Shown piece by piece: positions 23,301 to 37,140 of a stretch of DNA of 64,000 nt. The notes under the pieces were generated by a model, which did not search any database, was not told where the DNA came from, and worked only from the letters and a program-made list of their open reading frames with translations. A program made the position numbers and the translations under genes. The stretch is from NCBI GenBank assembly GCA_963693285.1, contig OY848919.1:11775461-11839460 (forward strand), in the 5' to 3' direction. Source of the stretch: Xestospongia muta (lineage: Eukaryota; Porifera; Demospongiae; Haplosclerida; Petrosiidae). Numbering within the stretch: the first letter of the stretch is position 1; the number at the start of each line of letters is the position of its first letter.

Positions 23301-25456
23301 TAATAACTGTATATTATTAGATTATAAATAGTAGTCTTTGTGTAAACTGGTAACAATGATATGATTATATAGAAAGTGGTTTCATAAAGTCTAATATAAT
23401 AACATTCACTAAACCATGTTAACTGTCTATAGAACATTTCAAAACAAGCACTATTTTATTTTAAATACAATATAACAAGTTGTTATCCCTCCATTCACTC
23501 ATCCATTCATAATTTATTTTCTTGTTTTACCGCTCCATGGCCTCCGGAAAAGTTGAAGAAAATATCGGGTTGTACTCCGACAGTTATGTTATTTAAAACA
23601 CCAATTAACAACACTGAATGAGGAGCCTGAAAAGCAAAAATTGAAAGTAAAATGTGCCTTTACTCATGTCTCTCCATCCATCTTCTATTAATTTATCTGT
23701 TCATCCATCCATCCTCCATGTCCGTTTATCTAGAGCTTCTCCCTACCCAGTACTCATCATCCTGACTTGTATATAGGTATGAGAGAATAGATTTAAGTTG
23801 TTTCACAGATATGCCATAACAAGCCAATATCTCCAATACAGATATAATATATCCTATTAATAAAACAGTAGCATTATGATAAACATTAACTAAGTTAATG
23901 TTAACATATATTTATACAATGTATATTTGTAGTTATTTCTCCCTCTCTCCTTCCTTTCTCTACTTCATTTCCTCTCTCCACTTCCTCTTTCCTTTCCTCA
24001 ATTCCTCTCTTTCTCCCTCCCTGCTTTCTCTGCTTCACTTCCTTCCTCTCCTCTCTCACTTCAACTCTCTCTTCTTCCCATTACTAACCTGCTACTCTCT
24101 GATTCTTTGATTTAGCTAAATACTCCAAACATTTATCACTCAGTCCCAGCTGGTGACAGACATTAGTATTACATTGACACTGATGTAATATAGCTCCTAA
24201 TGAACTCCACAACTCAAGCTACATTATATAATAAGATATTAAAGACAATGGTCAGATCAGCAGTATAGATGTTAGCAATTTGACTATTAATAAAGCAGGA
24301 TCATTAATATGACATACATGTTAAGGGACACAAACAAATAGTAAGTCTGTGCCCACTATGCATAGTATGCTACAATTGCTTTGGACCAAATGTTCTACAT
24401 GTATATATTGCATGTAACAGTGTATGTTTTCGTTGAATTATTGTGTTGTATTATGTGACGATCAAAGTGGCAAATTAAATTAAATTGCATCCATTAAATA
24501 CTGACGCATAGCAACTAGTAAAAATTTATTTAATTATACCTATAATAAAATATTTTAGATTTGTCTAGTAGTTGTTTAGTTAACTAGCTATAACTAACTA
24601 AGATTATTCTAAAATATTTAAAACTAAATAATTAACTTATATTATTTGCTAAGAGAGCAAAACTAACTATATCTAACCATAATTAACTGTAACTCTGCTA
24701 GCTAATTACTTCATACAAAGTTGAACCACAATATAATTAGATTTTATTTAATACAAATAAAGTGATGTGTACTATGGTAAATCAATATGTCTAGACAGAT
24801 TTACAAACTAGTTTTTGATCAAGGTTTTCATTTAGTAACACATTCATTTTCTATATTACCTTCATTCTATTAATTTCTCTTTTCATTAGCACATGCAATA
24901 AGAGTCTACTCATCTAGTGTACAGTGTAAATTGGCCTGTAGTCTATAAACATATTGAATAATCTGTTAGCTTTATAGCATTAGTCAAATGATGCTGTCTA
25001 AATAGGCCATGTCTGCAAACCAGTTTCAATATTATAATAGTATATGTAAACATGATCAATATATATGCCTGGCTATCCTACCTGGATGTCTTCTGATAGA
25101 TTTGGTAATAGTTCCAATATGAGTAAAACGGCAGCTGGTTCCCTTATAAGGAAATTTTGTTTCAAGTCAAATGTCCCTCCACCTACCAACTGAAAATGAA
25201 CTAATAAAATAACAATGATGAATAAGTAGGTGTGTCTATCCTGCTTCATGTATCCATTCAACTTTTCATTCTTCTCTGTTCATTCATCAATCAATTTGAT
25301 AAAGATATCTAAAAATACTCTATATTATACTCTTACAAGTTCTAACAGAGGCTCCACTATCTTCCTTGTTGGAGCTGGAAACTCCACTCTCAGTAATAAA
25401 GAGGTTAATTCGCGCAGTCTTGCCGAGGTAAGACGCTCAGAGAGGTTGCTACTCAT
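289..25456 (-). CDS. NBEA: Neurobeachin/LRBA-type BEACH-family protein, 5' 36 exons (partial, continues past left edge)
   Basis: Large scaffold protein of vesicle trafficking. Exons in transcript order: 25337-25456, 25082-25189, 24089-24218, 23747-23853, 23531-23626, 23139-23260, 22935-23064, 22761-22877, 22224-22370, 21541-21597, 21336-21476, 21214-21276, 21078-21157, 20844-20952, 20500-20652, 4419-4622, 4297-4359, 4118-4218, 3980-4072, 3825-3933, 3669-3750, 3399-3567, 3224-3291, 3048-3169, 2773-2969, 2432-2698, 2188-2389, 1929-2085, 1830-1879, 1656-1763, 1498-1605, 955-1437, 794-908, 669-730, 545-609, 289-397. All phases agree, giving 1538 codons. Seen: N-terminal armadillo-like part; concanavalin-like lectin domain (GRGLGYSAHFIGS, SSEVYCYVDGTL, YDKCFFGGSP); the DUF4704 region (YNAKAVDGQLCLEASP, ILNYLLSV, EEGWRLWVHTA); and a tail part with ITMLLCSQ-EWQMSLQKTAG as in neurobeachin. 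An in-frame stop lies just upstream of the start codon. PH, BEACH and WD40 parts lie outside the window. Vertebrate NBEA and LRBA are paralogues and cannot be told apart here. Confidence 0.94.
4917..4985. repeat. GT-rich simple repeat
   Basis: Imperfect TGTG/GGGTGT tract in the large neurobeachin intron, just downstream of the 4419-4622 exon in genome order. Low-complexity sequence only; no gene seen. Confidence 0.7.
5163..5770 (+). pseudogene. SLC15/POT-like transporter remnant with large internal deletion
   Basis: Opens with ATG and MKNISYKLKRIKFKEALFCLLI, closely matching the intact paralogue at 8731-10311. It keeps the first POT signature (VADAWIGRYKVIKAGI) and the DQCIGASGE loop, then at about 5660 jumps from the sixth membrane segment straight to the C-terminal tail (AEEHYEKYMDQEEDYWREHD). 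Roughly 1 kb, corresponding to about 9215-10210 of the paralogue, is missing. The junction is out of frame, so the main reading frame stops at 5684 and the tail is read in another frame to 5770. The near-identical tail implies a recent loss. It is unlikely to make a working transporter. Confidence 0.85.
6097..7779 (-). CDS. SLC15 (POT/PTR2)-like proton-oligopeptide transporter family member, 560 aa, intronless
   Basis: Predicted 12-span major-facilitator membrane protein of the POT/SLC15 family; family members import di- and tripeptides or histidine with protons. Seen: cytosolic N terminus with QRIHSKGALL before helix 1; POT signature-1 region GLIADTRVGRYRLI; NILPFNIDQLIGSSSEEL loop; long central cytosolic loop with PRNRSALTYWEEDYPSRLDL and KYGGIFSEEQVEDVKT, a block shared with SLC15A3/A4-type proteins; helix-10/11 block LEFVLAQSPQPMRGFMVG; C-terminal tail EDHFERFIEQSNEHAQE. 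It is the most divergent intact copy and the only intact one on the minus strand, i.e. in the same sense as its host neurobeachin gene. The canonical helix-1 ExxER proton-coupling motif is not visible, so substrate and coupling are uncertain. Confidence 0.88.
   Translation of the reverse strand: MSERQALLVHNHQRKRCTFSYRFQRIHSKGALLILFWDAVTCLQYQLMVGVLWREMSFAMMKIGHLNWYKVTMINENLRYFFMLLFPFMGLIADTRVGRYRLIITCGYLYIGIFLVCISGFVLIYFQYYTYGLIIFWIIKVANELVGAGIKANILPFNIDQLIGSSSEELSAVVHWHAMVMNMGLLVWIGIENITTDQISSQYFDVPIVCIIILVFLIPITNYFFKDWLDTTPQITNPIKLIAKVLNYARKNKYPRNRSALTYWEEDYPSRLDLGKEKYGGIFSEEQVEDVKTVLRLIPLLLIFLIALGFLWDSLAVTESFSGYSKYSGYSQHSKHYYNIVSFTRNAHYIITSLLILLYQFLIYPCFYNYIPSMLKRIGLGLIFALFTNILYLSYLWIGYFKVSSEDRSNYLHNSTLSLPIDYKWLLLPQTFGGIAYFLILVTSLEFVLAQSPQPMRGFMVGVWYAGRGLAFITRSIVQLPFHFLHVRFPGYYYIVSSVIVLIVFVLFLICAKCYKLRVRDNIVNIHQIVEDHFERFIEQSNEHAQELSFSSSSLIYNVQ
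7902..8080. repeat. Fold-back repeat with about 60-bp arms
   Basis: Arms at 7902-7961 and 8021-8080 are near-perfect reverse complements (core TTTCTGTACTA.GACAGTTTC and AATTTTTAAATGATTACAA) separated by about 59 bp. It could be a MITE or a snap-back duplication. It lies in the putative promoter side of the 6097-7779 gene. Confidence 0.8.
8049..8256 (+). repeat. Direct tandem duplication of about 100 bp
   Basis: Two copies, about 8049-8142 and 8151-8256, share TAGTACAGAAATGCTTAT, the block GGCATTTTGAGGGC/GGACATTTTGAGGGC and AAAATAAGTATCACCTAGTA. The first copy overlaps the right arm of the fold-back, so the structure grew stepwise. Confidence 0.75.
8731..10311 (+). CDS. SLC15 (POT/PTR2)-like transporter, about 526 aa, intronless
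   Basis: Predicted 12-span transporter. I chose ATG 8731 (MRFNYKIQQIIFKKALYCFLI) because it aligns with the starts of the paralogues; the frame stays open further upstream but has no ATG there. Seen: signature-1 region GWIADAWIGRYKVIKAGI; NIVPFILDQCIGASGEQLSA; central loop with the DTTHQVTNPIKLI and NRSALTYWEEDYPSRLDL blocks; LEFVVAQTPQKMKGLTIGLW; acidic tail EEHYERYMDQEEDYWREHDY. The family's second PTR2 signature (FNWFYWxxNxG type) is degenerate here (IHWTFWTFFLG), and helix 1 lacks ExxER. The closest relative in the window is the deleted copy at 5163-5770. It runs antisense to the host neurobeachin gene. Confidence 0.88.
   Translation: MRFNYKIQQIIFKKALYCFLINFLFINGILLLRFATLMTPETVEEAVWLSYYLAYIQFLFPIPGWIADAWIGRYKVIKAGIFVSFIANVVSIFAIIMICHVSSSSKPLQVMLYVGMTVNMLGNAAMSANIVPFILDQCIGASGEQLSALIHWTFWTFFLGPFCLSITYCMIPNSTISNSTALFVYLGASFISSITAITLIIVGKKWLDTTHQVTNPIKLIVQILNYARKKKYPRNRSALTYWEEDYPSRLDLAKQKYGGPFTEEEVEDARTVLQLVPLLICLIVQGLTEGPTFITQYTNASFHHANACIIDLIPRNMTFVVLVPLYHFLLQPLFYKYIPKMLTNVSLATIILFLSIVAYFGLDTYARVHADDTIDCLLSNETAILPLDYKWQILPQSLYALGSVIVQISSLEFVVAQTPQKMKGLTIGLWYSTSAFGDIIGDHFYHPFQSIKSSSWLSCDFYYYLAEIVFAFAVIIVFLILAKRYKLRVREREINVHLIAEEHYERYMDQEEDYWREHDYSYGSIS
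10615..10752 (-). pseudogene. Remnant of the 5' end of a minus-strand SLC15-like gene
   Basis: Reads like the start of the gene at 6097-7779 on the same strand: ATG at 10749 gives MSEHQPLLAHGHQRQKCTSS against MSERQALLVHNHQRKRCTFS. DNA similarity continues for about 140 bp and then stops. Only the N-terminal cytosolic segment is left. It shows that another inverted copy once lay here. Confidence 0.75.
10780..11592 (+). repeat. Duplicated 5' flank, copy 1 (partner 15033-15854)
   Basis: About 800 bp upstream of the transporter at 11593 is nearly identical to 15033-15854, upstream of the transporter at 15855. Shared landmarks are AACAGCACATTTTCGTTTTG, GACTTGGCTATGGAATACAA and TGCTGGTTCCAAAAATAGTT. 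It contains a (TATG)n tract at 11343-11390 where copy 2 has (TA)n. It presumably carries the promoter of both genes. Confidence 0.85.
11593..13250 (+). pseudogene. SLC15/POT-like transporter with single-base frameshift; chimeric 3' end
   Basis: Starts at ATG 11593 (MNESVTLLKKRRVSNDNN) and runs in one frame to a stop at 12979-12981, after MKGLTIGLYY and a short divergent segment. Comparison with the intact copy at 15855-17516 indicates one missing base near 12975-12978. Beyond it the sequence resumes in the next frame (FENISSSKWLSCELYTDIAE) through to the acidic tail and a stop at 13248-13250. The 5' three quarters match the 15855 gene, but the last part and downstream flank match the 18054 gene (WLSCELY and INVYLITEDHYERYLDQEE against WLNCELY and INIHLITEDNYGQYLDKEE), so it is a recombinant. 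The protein would lose its last two helices unless the frameshift is a sequencing or assembly error. Confidence 0.8.
13251..13976 (+). repeat. Duplicated 3' flank, copy 1 (partner 19713-20445)
   Basis: This DNA follows the 11593 gene and matches the DNA that follows the 18054 gene (shared CACTTCAAT.AGAGAAAACTA, GCATTCAAGTGGCAAAAATA, GAAATTCATCTAA.CAGCACT). No gene is seen in it. From about 13977 the similarity switches to the 5' flank of the 18054 gene (17667 onward). Confidence 0.85.
13977..14345 (+). repeat. Duplicated 5' flank of second transporter type (partner 17667-18053)
   Basis: Matches 17667-18053 (shared AACTAGTTAGTAACAAAAGA, ATTGTGGTATTGATCAAAGT). It places the same putative promoter before the truncated copy at 14346 and the intact copy at 18054. 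Confidence 0.8.
14346..15215 (+). pseudogene. SLC15/POT-like transporter truncated after helix 6
   Basis: ATG 14346 opens MSESITLQQRRIMSNDNN and follows the intact gene at 18054 through the POT signature region (GWTADAKLGRYQVIKVG), DQCLGASGDELSA and FYIGKRWLD. At about 15030, exactly where the paralogues continue DTTHQVTNP, the sequence becomes the duplicated 5' flank that precedes the 15855 gene, adding a short meaningless tail to a stop at 15213-15215. The break inside the central loop removes helices 7-12. It is a by-product of the local duplication. Confidence 0.85.
15033..15854 (+). repeat. Duplicated 5' flank, copy 2 (partner 10780-11592)
   Basis: Second copy of the roughly 800-bp promoter-side block. 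It joins directly onto the broken gene at 14346 and leads into the intact gene at 15855. A short (TA)n tract lies near 15625-15650. Confidence 0.85.
15855..17516 (+). CDS. SLC15 (POT/PTR2)-like transporter, 553 aa, intronless
   Basis: Intact copy of the first transporter type in the duplicated array. Start ATG 15855, MSESVTLLRKRGVSNDNN. Seen: N-terminal YHPQRIHSKGAILCLL; GWIADAWFGRYQVIKVG (POT signature-1 region); FSIDQCLGATGDELS; central loop DTTHQVTNPIKLIAQVLNY, followed by EEDYPSRLDLGKEKYGGPF; QFVVAQTPEKMKGLTIGLYY; C-terminal acidic tail EEEYRREHELSYGSTSSTDL. Helix 1 has SNTATIFA where POT proteins normally carry ExxER. The family is known for proton-coupled peptide uptake; activity here is inference. 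It has its own 800-bp upstream block, shared with the frameshifted 11593 copy, so the two may be expressed alike. Confidence 0.88.
   Translation: MSESVTLLRKRGVSNDNNTSCCINYHPQRIHSKGAILCLLVRFLLAVSNTATIFATAVTAISIFEASIITYLAPSLQLFSPIVGWIADAWFGRYQVIKVGVYVSLVSNILAVSAAFISYMSTSILNHNAFEALAYIFLSISMCDSAAFTANIIQFSIDQCLGATGDELSVLSQWNIWTSHFAHCIFSIWTYSMSNLLLLREYALYITAPISIVFSITTTIVFYIGKRWLDTTHQVTNPIKLIAQVLNYSRKNKYPRNRSSLTFLEEDYPSRLDLGKEKYGGPFSEEEVEDVRTILQLTPLLVCAMLYKLLDGKIEQWFNYMSTNHVYMSLGWIISVTPNLAFAIFIPVFYFIIHPIFYKYLPSMFKAIGTGVFILFLSLIVQIALDIVIHTESEEPQQCTFKNDTIILLIDYRWIILQETLYSIGSVILVVSLMQFVVAQTPEKMKGLTIGLYYISIAVGFLIGHSIYIPFENISSSKWLNCELYTDIAELILFSVISIIFLILAKRYQLRIRERTINIHLITEDNYGQYLDKEEEYRREHELSYGSTSSTDL
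18054..19712 (+). CDS. SLC15 (POT/PTR2)-like transporter, 552 aa, intronless
   Basis: Intact copy of the second transporter type. Start ATG 18054, MSESVTLLQRRGTSNDNN. Seen: GWIADAKLGRYKIIKVG; NIQFSLDQCLGASGDELSA; DTTHKVTNPIKLI; NRSALTYWEEDYPSRLDL; KYGGPFSEENVEDVRT; VFVVAQTPEKMKGLTIGLYY; tail EDHYERYLDQEEQYRREHEL. Helix 1 reads GNRATIYA and lacks ExxER. Its 5' half is the source type for the truncated 14346 copy, and its 3' end plus flank is the source type for the chimeric end of the 11593 copy. It ends about 790 bp before the next neurobeachin exon (20500-20652). Confidence 0.88.
   Translation: MSESVTLLQRRGTSNDNNITCQISYHPQRIRSKGAVFCLLVSLLLSFGNRATIYAISGVAIAVFTNYLIAYLVPLLMFFSPIAGWIADAKLGRYKIIKVGIWTCLVGNILGASATLISHTSHSMFCHNFFEVLAYIGLSISIFGDAAITANNIQFSLDQCLGASGDELSAVIQWSIWTSYFTNCILSILITYSPILLLVEYGLYIIAPISIAFSITTTIVFYIGKRWLDTTHKVTNPIKLIAQVLNYARKNKYPNNRSALTYWEEDYPSRLDLGKEKYGGPFSEENVEDVRTMLQLIPLLLCAMLYYLPVGKINEQWYNYIIPGNADISVTSIILVTPNIAFTVLIPVFYFIIHPFFYKYLPSMLRAIGTGIFLLFLSFIIEISLDIVIHIASEESQQCIYKNHTIILPIDYHWVILPGVLYAIGLVILQVSLMVFVVAQTPEKMKGLTIGLYYTSNAIGFLIGYNIFIPFKNISSSKWLSCELYTDIAELILFSAILIIFLILAKRYQLRIRERTINVYLITEDHYERYLDQEEQYRREHELYYGSTSTTD
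19713..20445 (+). repeat. Duplicated 3' flank, copy 2 (partner 13251-13976)
   Basis: Non-coding DNA after the 18054 gene, nearly identical to that after the 11593 gene. Similarity stops about 55 bp before the neurobeachin exon at 20500, which marks the right edge of the duplicated material. Confidence 0.8.
20728..20785. repeat. AATAATT-type AT repeat
   Basis: Short tract of AATAATTAAT-like units in a neurobeachin intron. Low complexity. Confidence 0.8.
21936..22222. repeat. Minisatellite, about 40-bp unit, in neurobeachin intron
   Basis: About seven degenerate units built on GAGCTAGACTATACATGTACATGTACAGTAT or a GAACTATACTAT variant. Every unit carries the palindromic ACATGTACATGT. The tract ends immediately at the exon at 22224-22370, next to its splice donor. 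Confidence 0.75.
22382..22680. repeat. GATA/GATC-rich simple repeats
   Basis: (GATGAATGGATA)-like sequence followed by alternating AGATCAATAGATC and AGATCAGGAGATC units at about 22540-22665. Intronic, with no coding content. Confidence 0.75.
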
Positions 25457-25754
25457 CTTGTTAAGACACTAACTTCCTTGCACTACGTATACTGTGAGGG
25501 AGGACCTCAACTATCAAAGAAGGGGATAGTTCTGTTTACCCCGGAAGTAATGCCTAATAATAATATACCAACTGTGACTTACGACGTCACGAATGAATGA
25601 ATCTTATTATTATAATAATTAAGGTAAGCAACACACCGGAATAAGTTCATGTTTTCTTCTCAGCAACAGCACTAACTCCAACAGTCAGTGGAGACTATAA
25701 AGAAGCAGCCAAGACTTGTAGAAGTATATAACAAAAGAAAGCGTTAAGTAGTGA
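25457..25754. promoter_or_regulatory. Probable shared promoter between neurobeachin and pirin
   Basis: Only 298 bp separate the neurobeachin start (minus, 25456) from the first in-frame pirin ATG (plus, 25755). It holds a locally GC-richer stretch (GACTTACGACGTCACG near 25576) with a CRE-like ACGTCA. Both 5' ends must initiate within or close to this block. Confidence 0.6.
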
Positions 25755-27375
25755 ATGCTGAGAGCTTTGGTGAACTACATAATTATACTTCAATTTATCA
25801 GATTTGGACACTGTCAAGATTATAGCTGGAAATTTTCCACTAATTCTACTCATTCGATGGCCAGACGTATTATAAACAAGATCCTCTCTGTGGAGCAAGC
25901 TGAAGGTGTTGGAGCTCGCGTTAGGAGAAGTGTTGGACGTCCAGAGGTAAAAAAACCTTGCAGTGATGTGTCTAATGTTGGAATAACCAAGAATGTAATG
26001 ATTGGTAGTGTAGATGTTTGTGGCTCCACATGCTGCTAATGAATCTAGTTATCACATCAAAGTCATTAGACAGTCACCATCATACCGGTTTCTTGCATAT
26101 TACATTACATAGGAGGACATTTGTATAAAGGCAGTATGATTTTATTGTCATCACCCTTGCTATATTGTTATAGCTGTTTAATTTGTTATATATAACATTA
26201 CAATTTATCTATTAATTCCATCCATTCATTTATTCATATTCTCACTTAATTATATTTAATTTTAGCTTCATAATTTGGACCCATTCCTTTTGCTGGATGA
26301 ATTTAAAGTCCGTAAGCCAGCTGGATTTCCTGATCATCCTCATCGTGGCTTTGAAACAGTAAGTGACAGCTGTTCAATGATATACGTAGTGTAATATTAA
26401 CCCTCTAGGTGACGTACATGTTAGAAGGATCATTTAAACATGAAGATTTTTGTGGGCACAAAGGGACTATAACTCCGGGAGATTTACAGGTACCAAATGA
26501 ACACTCAAACACTTATCTATCTATCCATCCATTATACATAAATGCACGTCCATTTATCCTTTATGCTCGTCCATAGTGGATGACTGCTGGTCGTGGTATT
26601 GTCCATTCTGAAATGCCTGGCGGTGATGGTGACAATATTGGGCTACAATTATGGATAAATCTTAAGAGTAAAGATAAAGTTAGTCTTGTTTCTTTTTAGA
26701 GAACAGTAACTAAGATTTGAGTCAAACTTTGAATTTTTAATAACAGTCTGTGAGTAATATAATATTAGCATTGCTCCTGCTAAAAACTTATATTGACTCT
26801 AAAGTTACATTGGAAAAATTGATTTGAGCTTTAGAGTTTTTTCCGATGTAATATATTGTAAGTCCTGCAGCATCGACGATTGGCTGTATATATATAGTAG
26901 CTTAAATACAAAGCTCTCAATACTGATTGGTAGCTCAGTTGGTAGATTACAATGTGTAGAAGATTGTTGGTTAAAATCTAACTTGCAGCCTAATAATTAT
27001 TGTTTAGACTAATAACTCAATTACTAATTACATGTCCAGGTAATTGAATTAATTAATGTCTAGGAATGTCTAGGTACAAAATCGTTTCTCTCTTTCTCTC
27101 TCTCTCTAGATGGTTGAGCCCAAGTATCAGGAATTATTAAAGTCAGACATCCCAACTGTCAGTAAAGATGGTGTACACGTTGTTGTTATTGCTGGAGAAT
27201 CAATGGGAGCTAGTGTAAGTAAATGAGCAAATCAAAAAGTGTACAGAAATAATATGAGCAATGCAATGTACATATAATATACATACATACATACATACAT
27301 ATATATATGTATATATGTGTATATATGTATATATGTATATATGTATATATGTATATATGTATATATGTATATATG

Positions 27376-27422
<47 letters not shown>

Positions 27423-27567
27423 ATATGTGCATATATGTATATATGCATATATGTGTATATATGTATATATGTATATATGTGTATATATGTATATATGTAT
27501 ATATGTGTATATATGTATATATGTATATATGTGTATATATGTATATATGCATATATGTGTATATATG

Positions 27568-27662
<95 letters not shown>

Positions 27663-27675
27663 ATATATATATGTA

Positions 27676-27731
<56 letters not shown>

Positions 27732-27735
27732 GTAT

Positions 27736-27768
<33 letters not shown>

Positions 27769-27855
27769 ATATATATACATATATATATATATATATATGC
27801 ATATACATATATACATATACATACATATTATAATTATCTATATATAATATATATA

Positions 27856-27891
<36 letters not shown>

Positions 27892-28505
27892 TTGTACATG
27901 TATCATTTATATAATGTTTCTGTAGTCTCCTATACGTACACTAACTCCTACTATTTATCTTGACTTCAAATTGGACAAAGGAGCATACCTATCTCAACCA
28001 GTTACTCAAGGTAAAAGATTATACTTATCGACATATAACAATTAAGACATCTCTCTTCCTCCCTATCCTCTCTTCCCTAAGGATGGAATGGTTTTCTTTA
28101 TATACTGAAGGGAAAAGGATTATTTGGTGGTCCCAAGGAGTGGACAAAGAGCGCTGCCCATCACACCCTTGTTTTGGGTCCAGGTGATCATATCGAAGCC
28201 AAAAATGAGGTTAGATAAATAAATGGATGAATGAAAACTTTCAATGGATCAAATATATTATTGTTAGGACGAAGAACAGCTGCATTTTGTATTGATTGCT
28301 GGAGAACCTATTAAAGAACCTGTTGTACAACACGGTAAGCAGCACCGTTTTTTAAATAAGCCTTTTCACACATTATATTCTAGGGCCATTTGTCATGAAC
28401 AGCCAGAACCAAATATTTGAAGCATTCAATGACTATTCTCTGGGCAAGAATGGATTTGAACGTGCTCTGGGATGGGAATCAGAGATTGGAAAGCAAAGAT
28501 CTTAA
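25755..28505 (+). CDS. PIR: Pirin
   Basis: Nuclear iron-binding cupin protein and transcription cofactor; some pirins also have quercetinase activity. Nine exons: 25755 (or 25857)-25946, 26266-26358, 26409-26489, 26577-26678, 27110-27214, 27926-28010, 28082-28209, 28268-28334, 28384-28505, all with GT-AG junctions and matching phases. From ATG 25857 the product is 290 aa, the same length as human pirin, so that is the likelier start. The in-frame ATG at 25755 adds 34 aa with a hydrophobic stretch. Seen: [27 protein letters not shown] with the metal-binding histidines; GIVHSEMP with the third histidine and the glutamate; C-terminal cupin with [20 protein letters not shown]. All four metal ligands are present. 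Head-to-head with neurobeachin, tail-to-tail with the WD40 gene. Confidence 0.96.
26924..26996 (+). repeat. tRNA-like (SINE-type) remnant in pirin intron
   Basis: TAGCTCAGTTGG at 26931-26942 matches a tRNA A box (D arm) and GGTTAAAATCT at 26969-26979 resembles a degenerate B box (T arm) at the right spacing. The acceptor stem and T stem are poor, so it reads as a decayed tRNA-derived element rather than a working tRNA gene. Confidence 0.5.
27280..27893. repeat. Long TATATG/TA/CA microsatellite in pirin intron
   Basis: About 600 bp of ATAC, TATATG, (TA)n, (CA)n and (TATG)n blocks fills most of the intron at 27215-27925. Apparent long reading frames on both strands are artefacts of the repeat. 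Confidence 0.95.
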
Positions 28506-29113
28506 AAAATGACGCAAACATTCTTTTAAAAAATACGATGTACAATTTATTTCAATTTCATTAAGCTATTGTAGATAATCCATCAACATGTCATGAATAC
28601 AAACCATAACATGCTATATTTAGAGACCCCTAATGTATATTTTAAGATGGTTATTCCAGAAACTAATAAAGATTTTACATACTTCAGCAAACAAAGCCCA
28701 CAAAATAACCTCATCATTTCTACAAGATATTCCTTATGTACTCAACATTATAACAATATTGTATATACATCATACTGAATTATCTATGGTGACTACTCGA
28801 ATTATTATTTGTAGATTCAACATTCTAATTATTGACGCAACATGAAAAGCTAAAATTAAATTTATAATGTACACGAGTTAATGGACGAGTGTGGAAATGA
28901 CAATAAACAAAAGGAGTACTTATTAAAAACTAAAACCTACAACATCTTTCTGAACAATTGCCTTTTCTTCTCTTTAATAACAGTGACCTTCGACTATCTA
29001 AAAGATAATAAAATGTAATGACAATTGTCTAATTTGAAGAAAATTTTAAATTGGGATGGTGTATGGAACTTGAACAAAAAAATTTACTTTAAATAAACTA
29101 AAAATATTAATTA
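28506..29113. other. Convergent 3' intergenic region between pirin and the WD40 gene
   Basis: 608 bp between two stop codons. An AATAAA at 28665-28670 could be the pirin polyadenylation signal. Nothing else recognised; no open frame with coding character. Confidence 0.6.
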
Positions 29114-35667
<6,554 letters not shown>

Positions 35668-37140
35668 GATACTACCATGTGGTAAAGAATGTTATAATAA
35701 AATTCATAGTCGAGGATCACGTGACTGAAATAGTTAGAAACAGCAGGAGTGTTGTAAGCTGGCCTTCACTTGTGGATTTTGTAAGACTGTGACTAGAGTC
35801 TAACGTTTTGTGACTGTTTGCAAGTTTTACGCATTCTAATCAATTTGTTAGAGTAGCTTGCAAACAATCAGAGACATTACACACGACAAGCTAAAGTTGA
35901 CTTTCTTTCTTGATAGCTGACTCTCCATATCTCTGAAGGCTTCCACGGAGGAAAGGTGAGCGGATAGGCCTTTTAAAATGTGGCACTGTTTGTTGTTTTG
36001 TTTATATTAAAAGATACTCTATAACTTGCAAGCAATGTTTATTAGAAGTCTACTTGATAAGATCTAAAGTTAGATTTTTAAGAATAGATAAAATAAATTA
36101 ACCCTTTATCAGTTATGTCAGCAGTATACACTGTCTATAGTATCTGGTCTTCAATCTATTAACTTTAATGACATATACATGTACATTTTATATTTTATAT
36201 TAACTGAGTTTATACGATAAATTAAAGAGTGAGCCAGATAGCCAAAGATGCTATTTTGAAGGCCGCTAAATGTTTGGATATATAGAAGTTTCATTATGTG
36301 CAGTATCAATATGTGATGAGATCAAAGTTGACAGCAAGGAGGAAAACTCTCAACTCATAATTAAATACTACAGCCCATACAAATGATGTAGTGTCACATT
36401 AATTTTATAAGGAAAGAGACTCTATGTATCTAATAATATATATATATATATGGATTGTTTATTGAATAATGTGATCTTTTATTTGTGAACACGAATGGTT
36501 TCAAAGTATTTCATAAATTAACTGTGCTATTTATGCGTTAACTAATACATCATTTCAATGCACTACATTATAGAGCTATTGTGTTATAGCAATGATGATG
36601 ATATATTTATTCTATGCATACTATACTTGTGCAAGTAACTAATTGGGTTGTAATCACCTTTACTAAAACTATCGAAAAAGAAAACTTAAGGATTTCTTTA
36701 GTGATGAAAATAACATTAGAATGTAAACAACAAAGTCCTACCACTATTACAAGTTCAGCATCTAATAGTAACATATATTAACATAGCATCAAATTACTCT
36801 AGTATAAAATTACGCAAGTGTTTTTCCTGTTTTTGCCTAATTCAGATTGGAAATAAGTCAGTCCATTAGTAGTACTCATTTACAATTTGTTGATGTAGTA
36901 ACTACAGAAACCAGTCTATTTATGTATGTGTGTAAAGAAAAGGAAGTAATTACTGACCATGTTGTGTAAATATAAACTTTAAAATGTGTGAAATGTGTGG
37001 CAAACTTCTTGGAAATCAGGTTGAAGTACCACTGATGATAAACTTTGTGTGTCACTGTGATAAGTACTGATTTAGAGGTTAGTAAATAGTATTTATCCTA
37101 TGTCACTATGATAAGCTCACTAGTTTGAGTTTACTAATGG

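Noticed and set aside
26931..26996. Functional tRNA gene
   Set aside because: D-arm and T-loop-like motifs exist but the acceptor stem and anticodon stem do not pair well.
27280..27900. CRISPR-like array
   Set aside because: Repeats have no unique spacers; it is simple microsatellite sequence in a eukaryotic intron. The 60-bp array at 37141-37530 is likewise a head-to-tail minisatellite without spacers.
27200..27963. Long open frames rich in Tyr/Ile/His on both strands
   Set aside because: They are translations of a TATATG/TA microsatellite inside a pirin intron.
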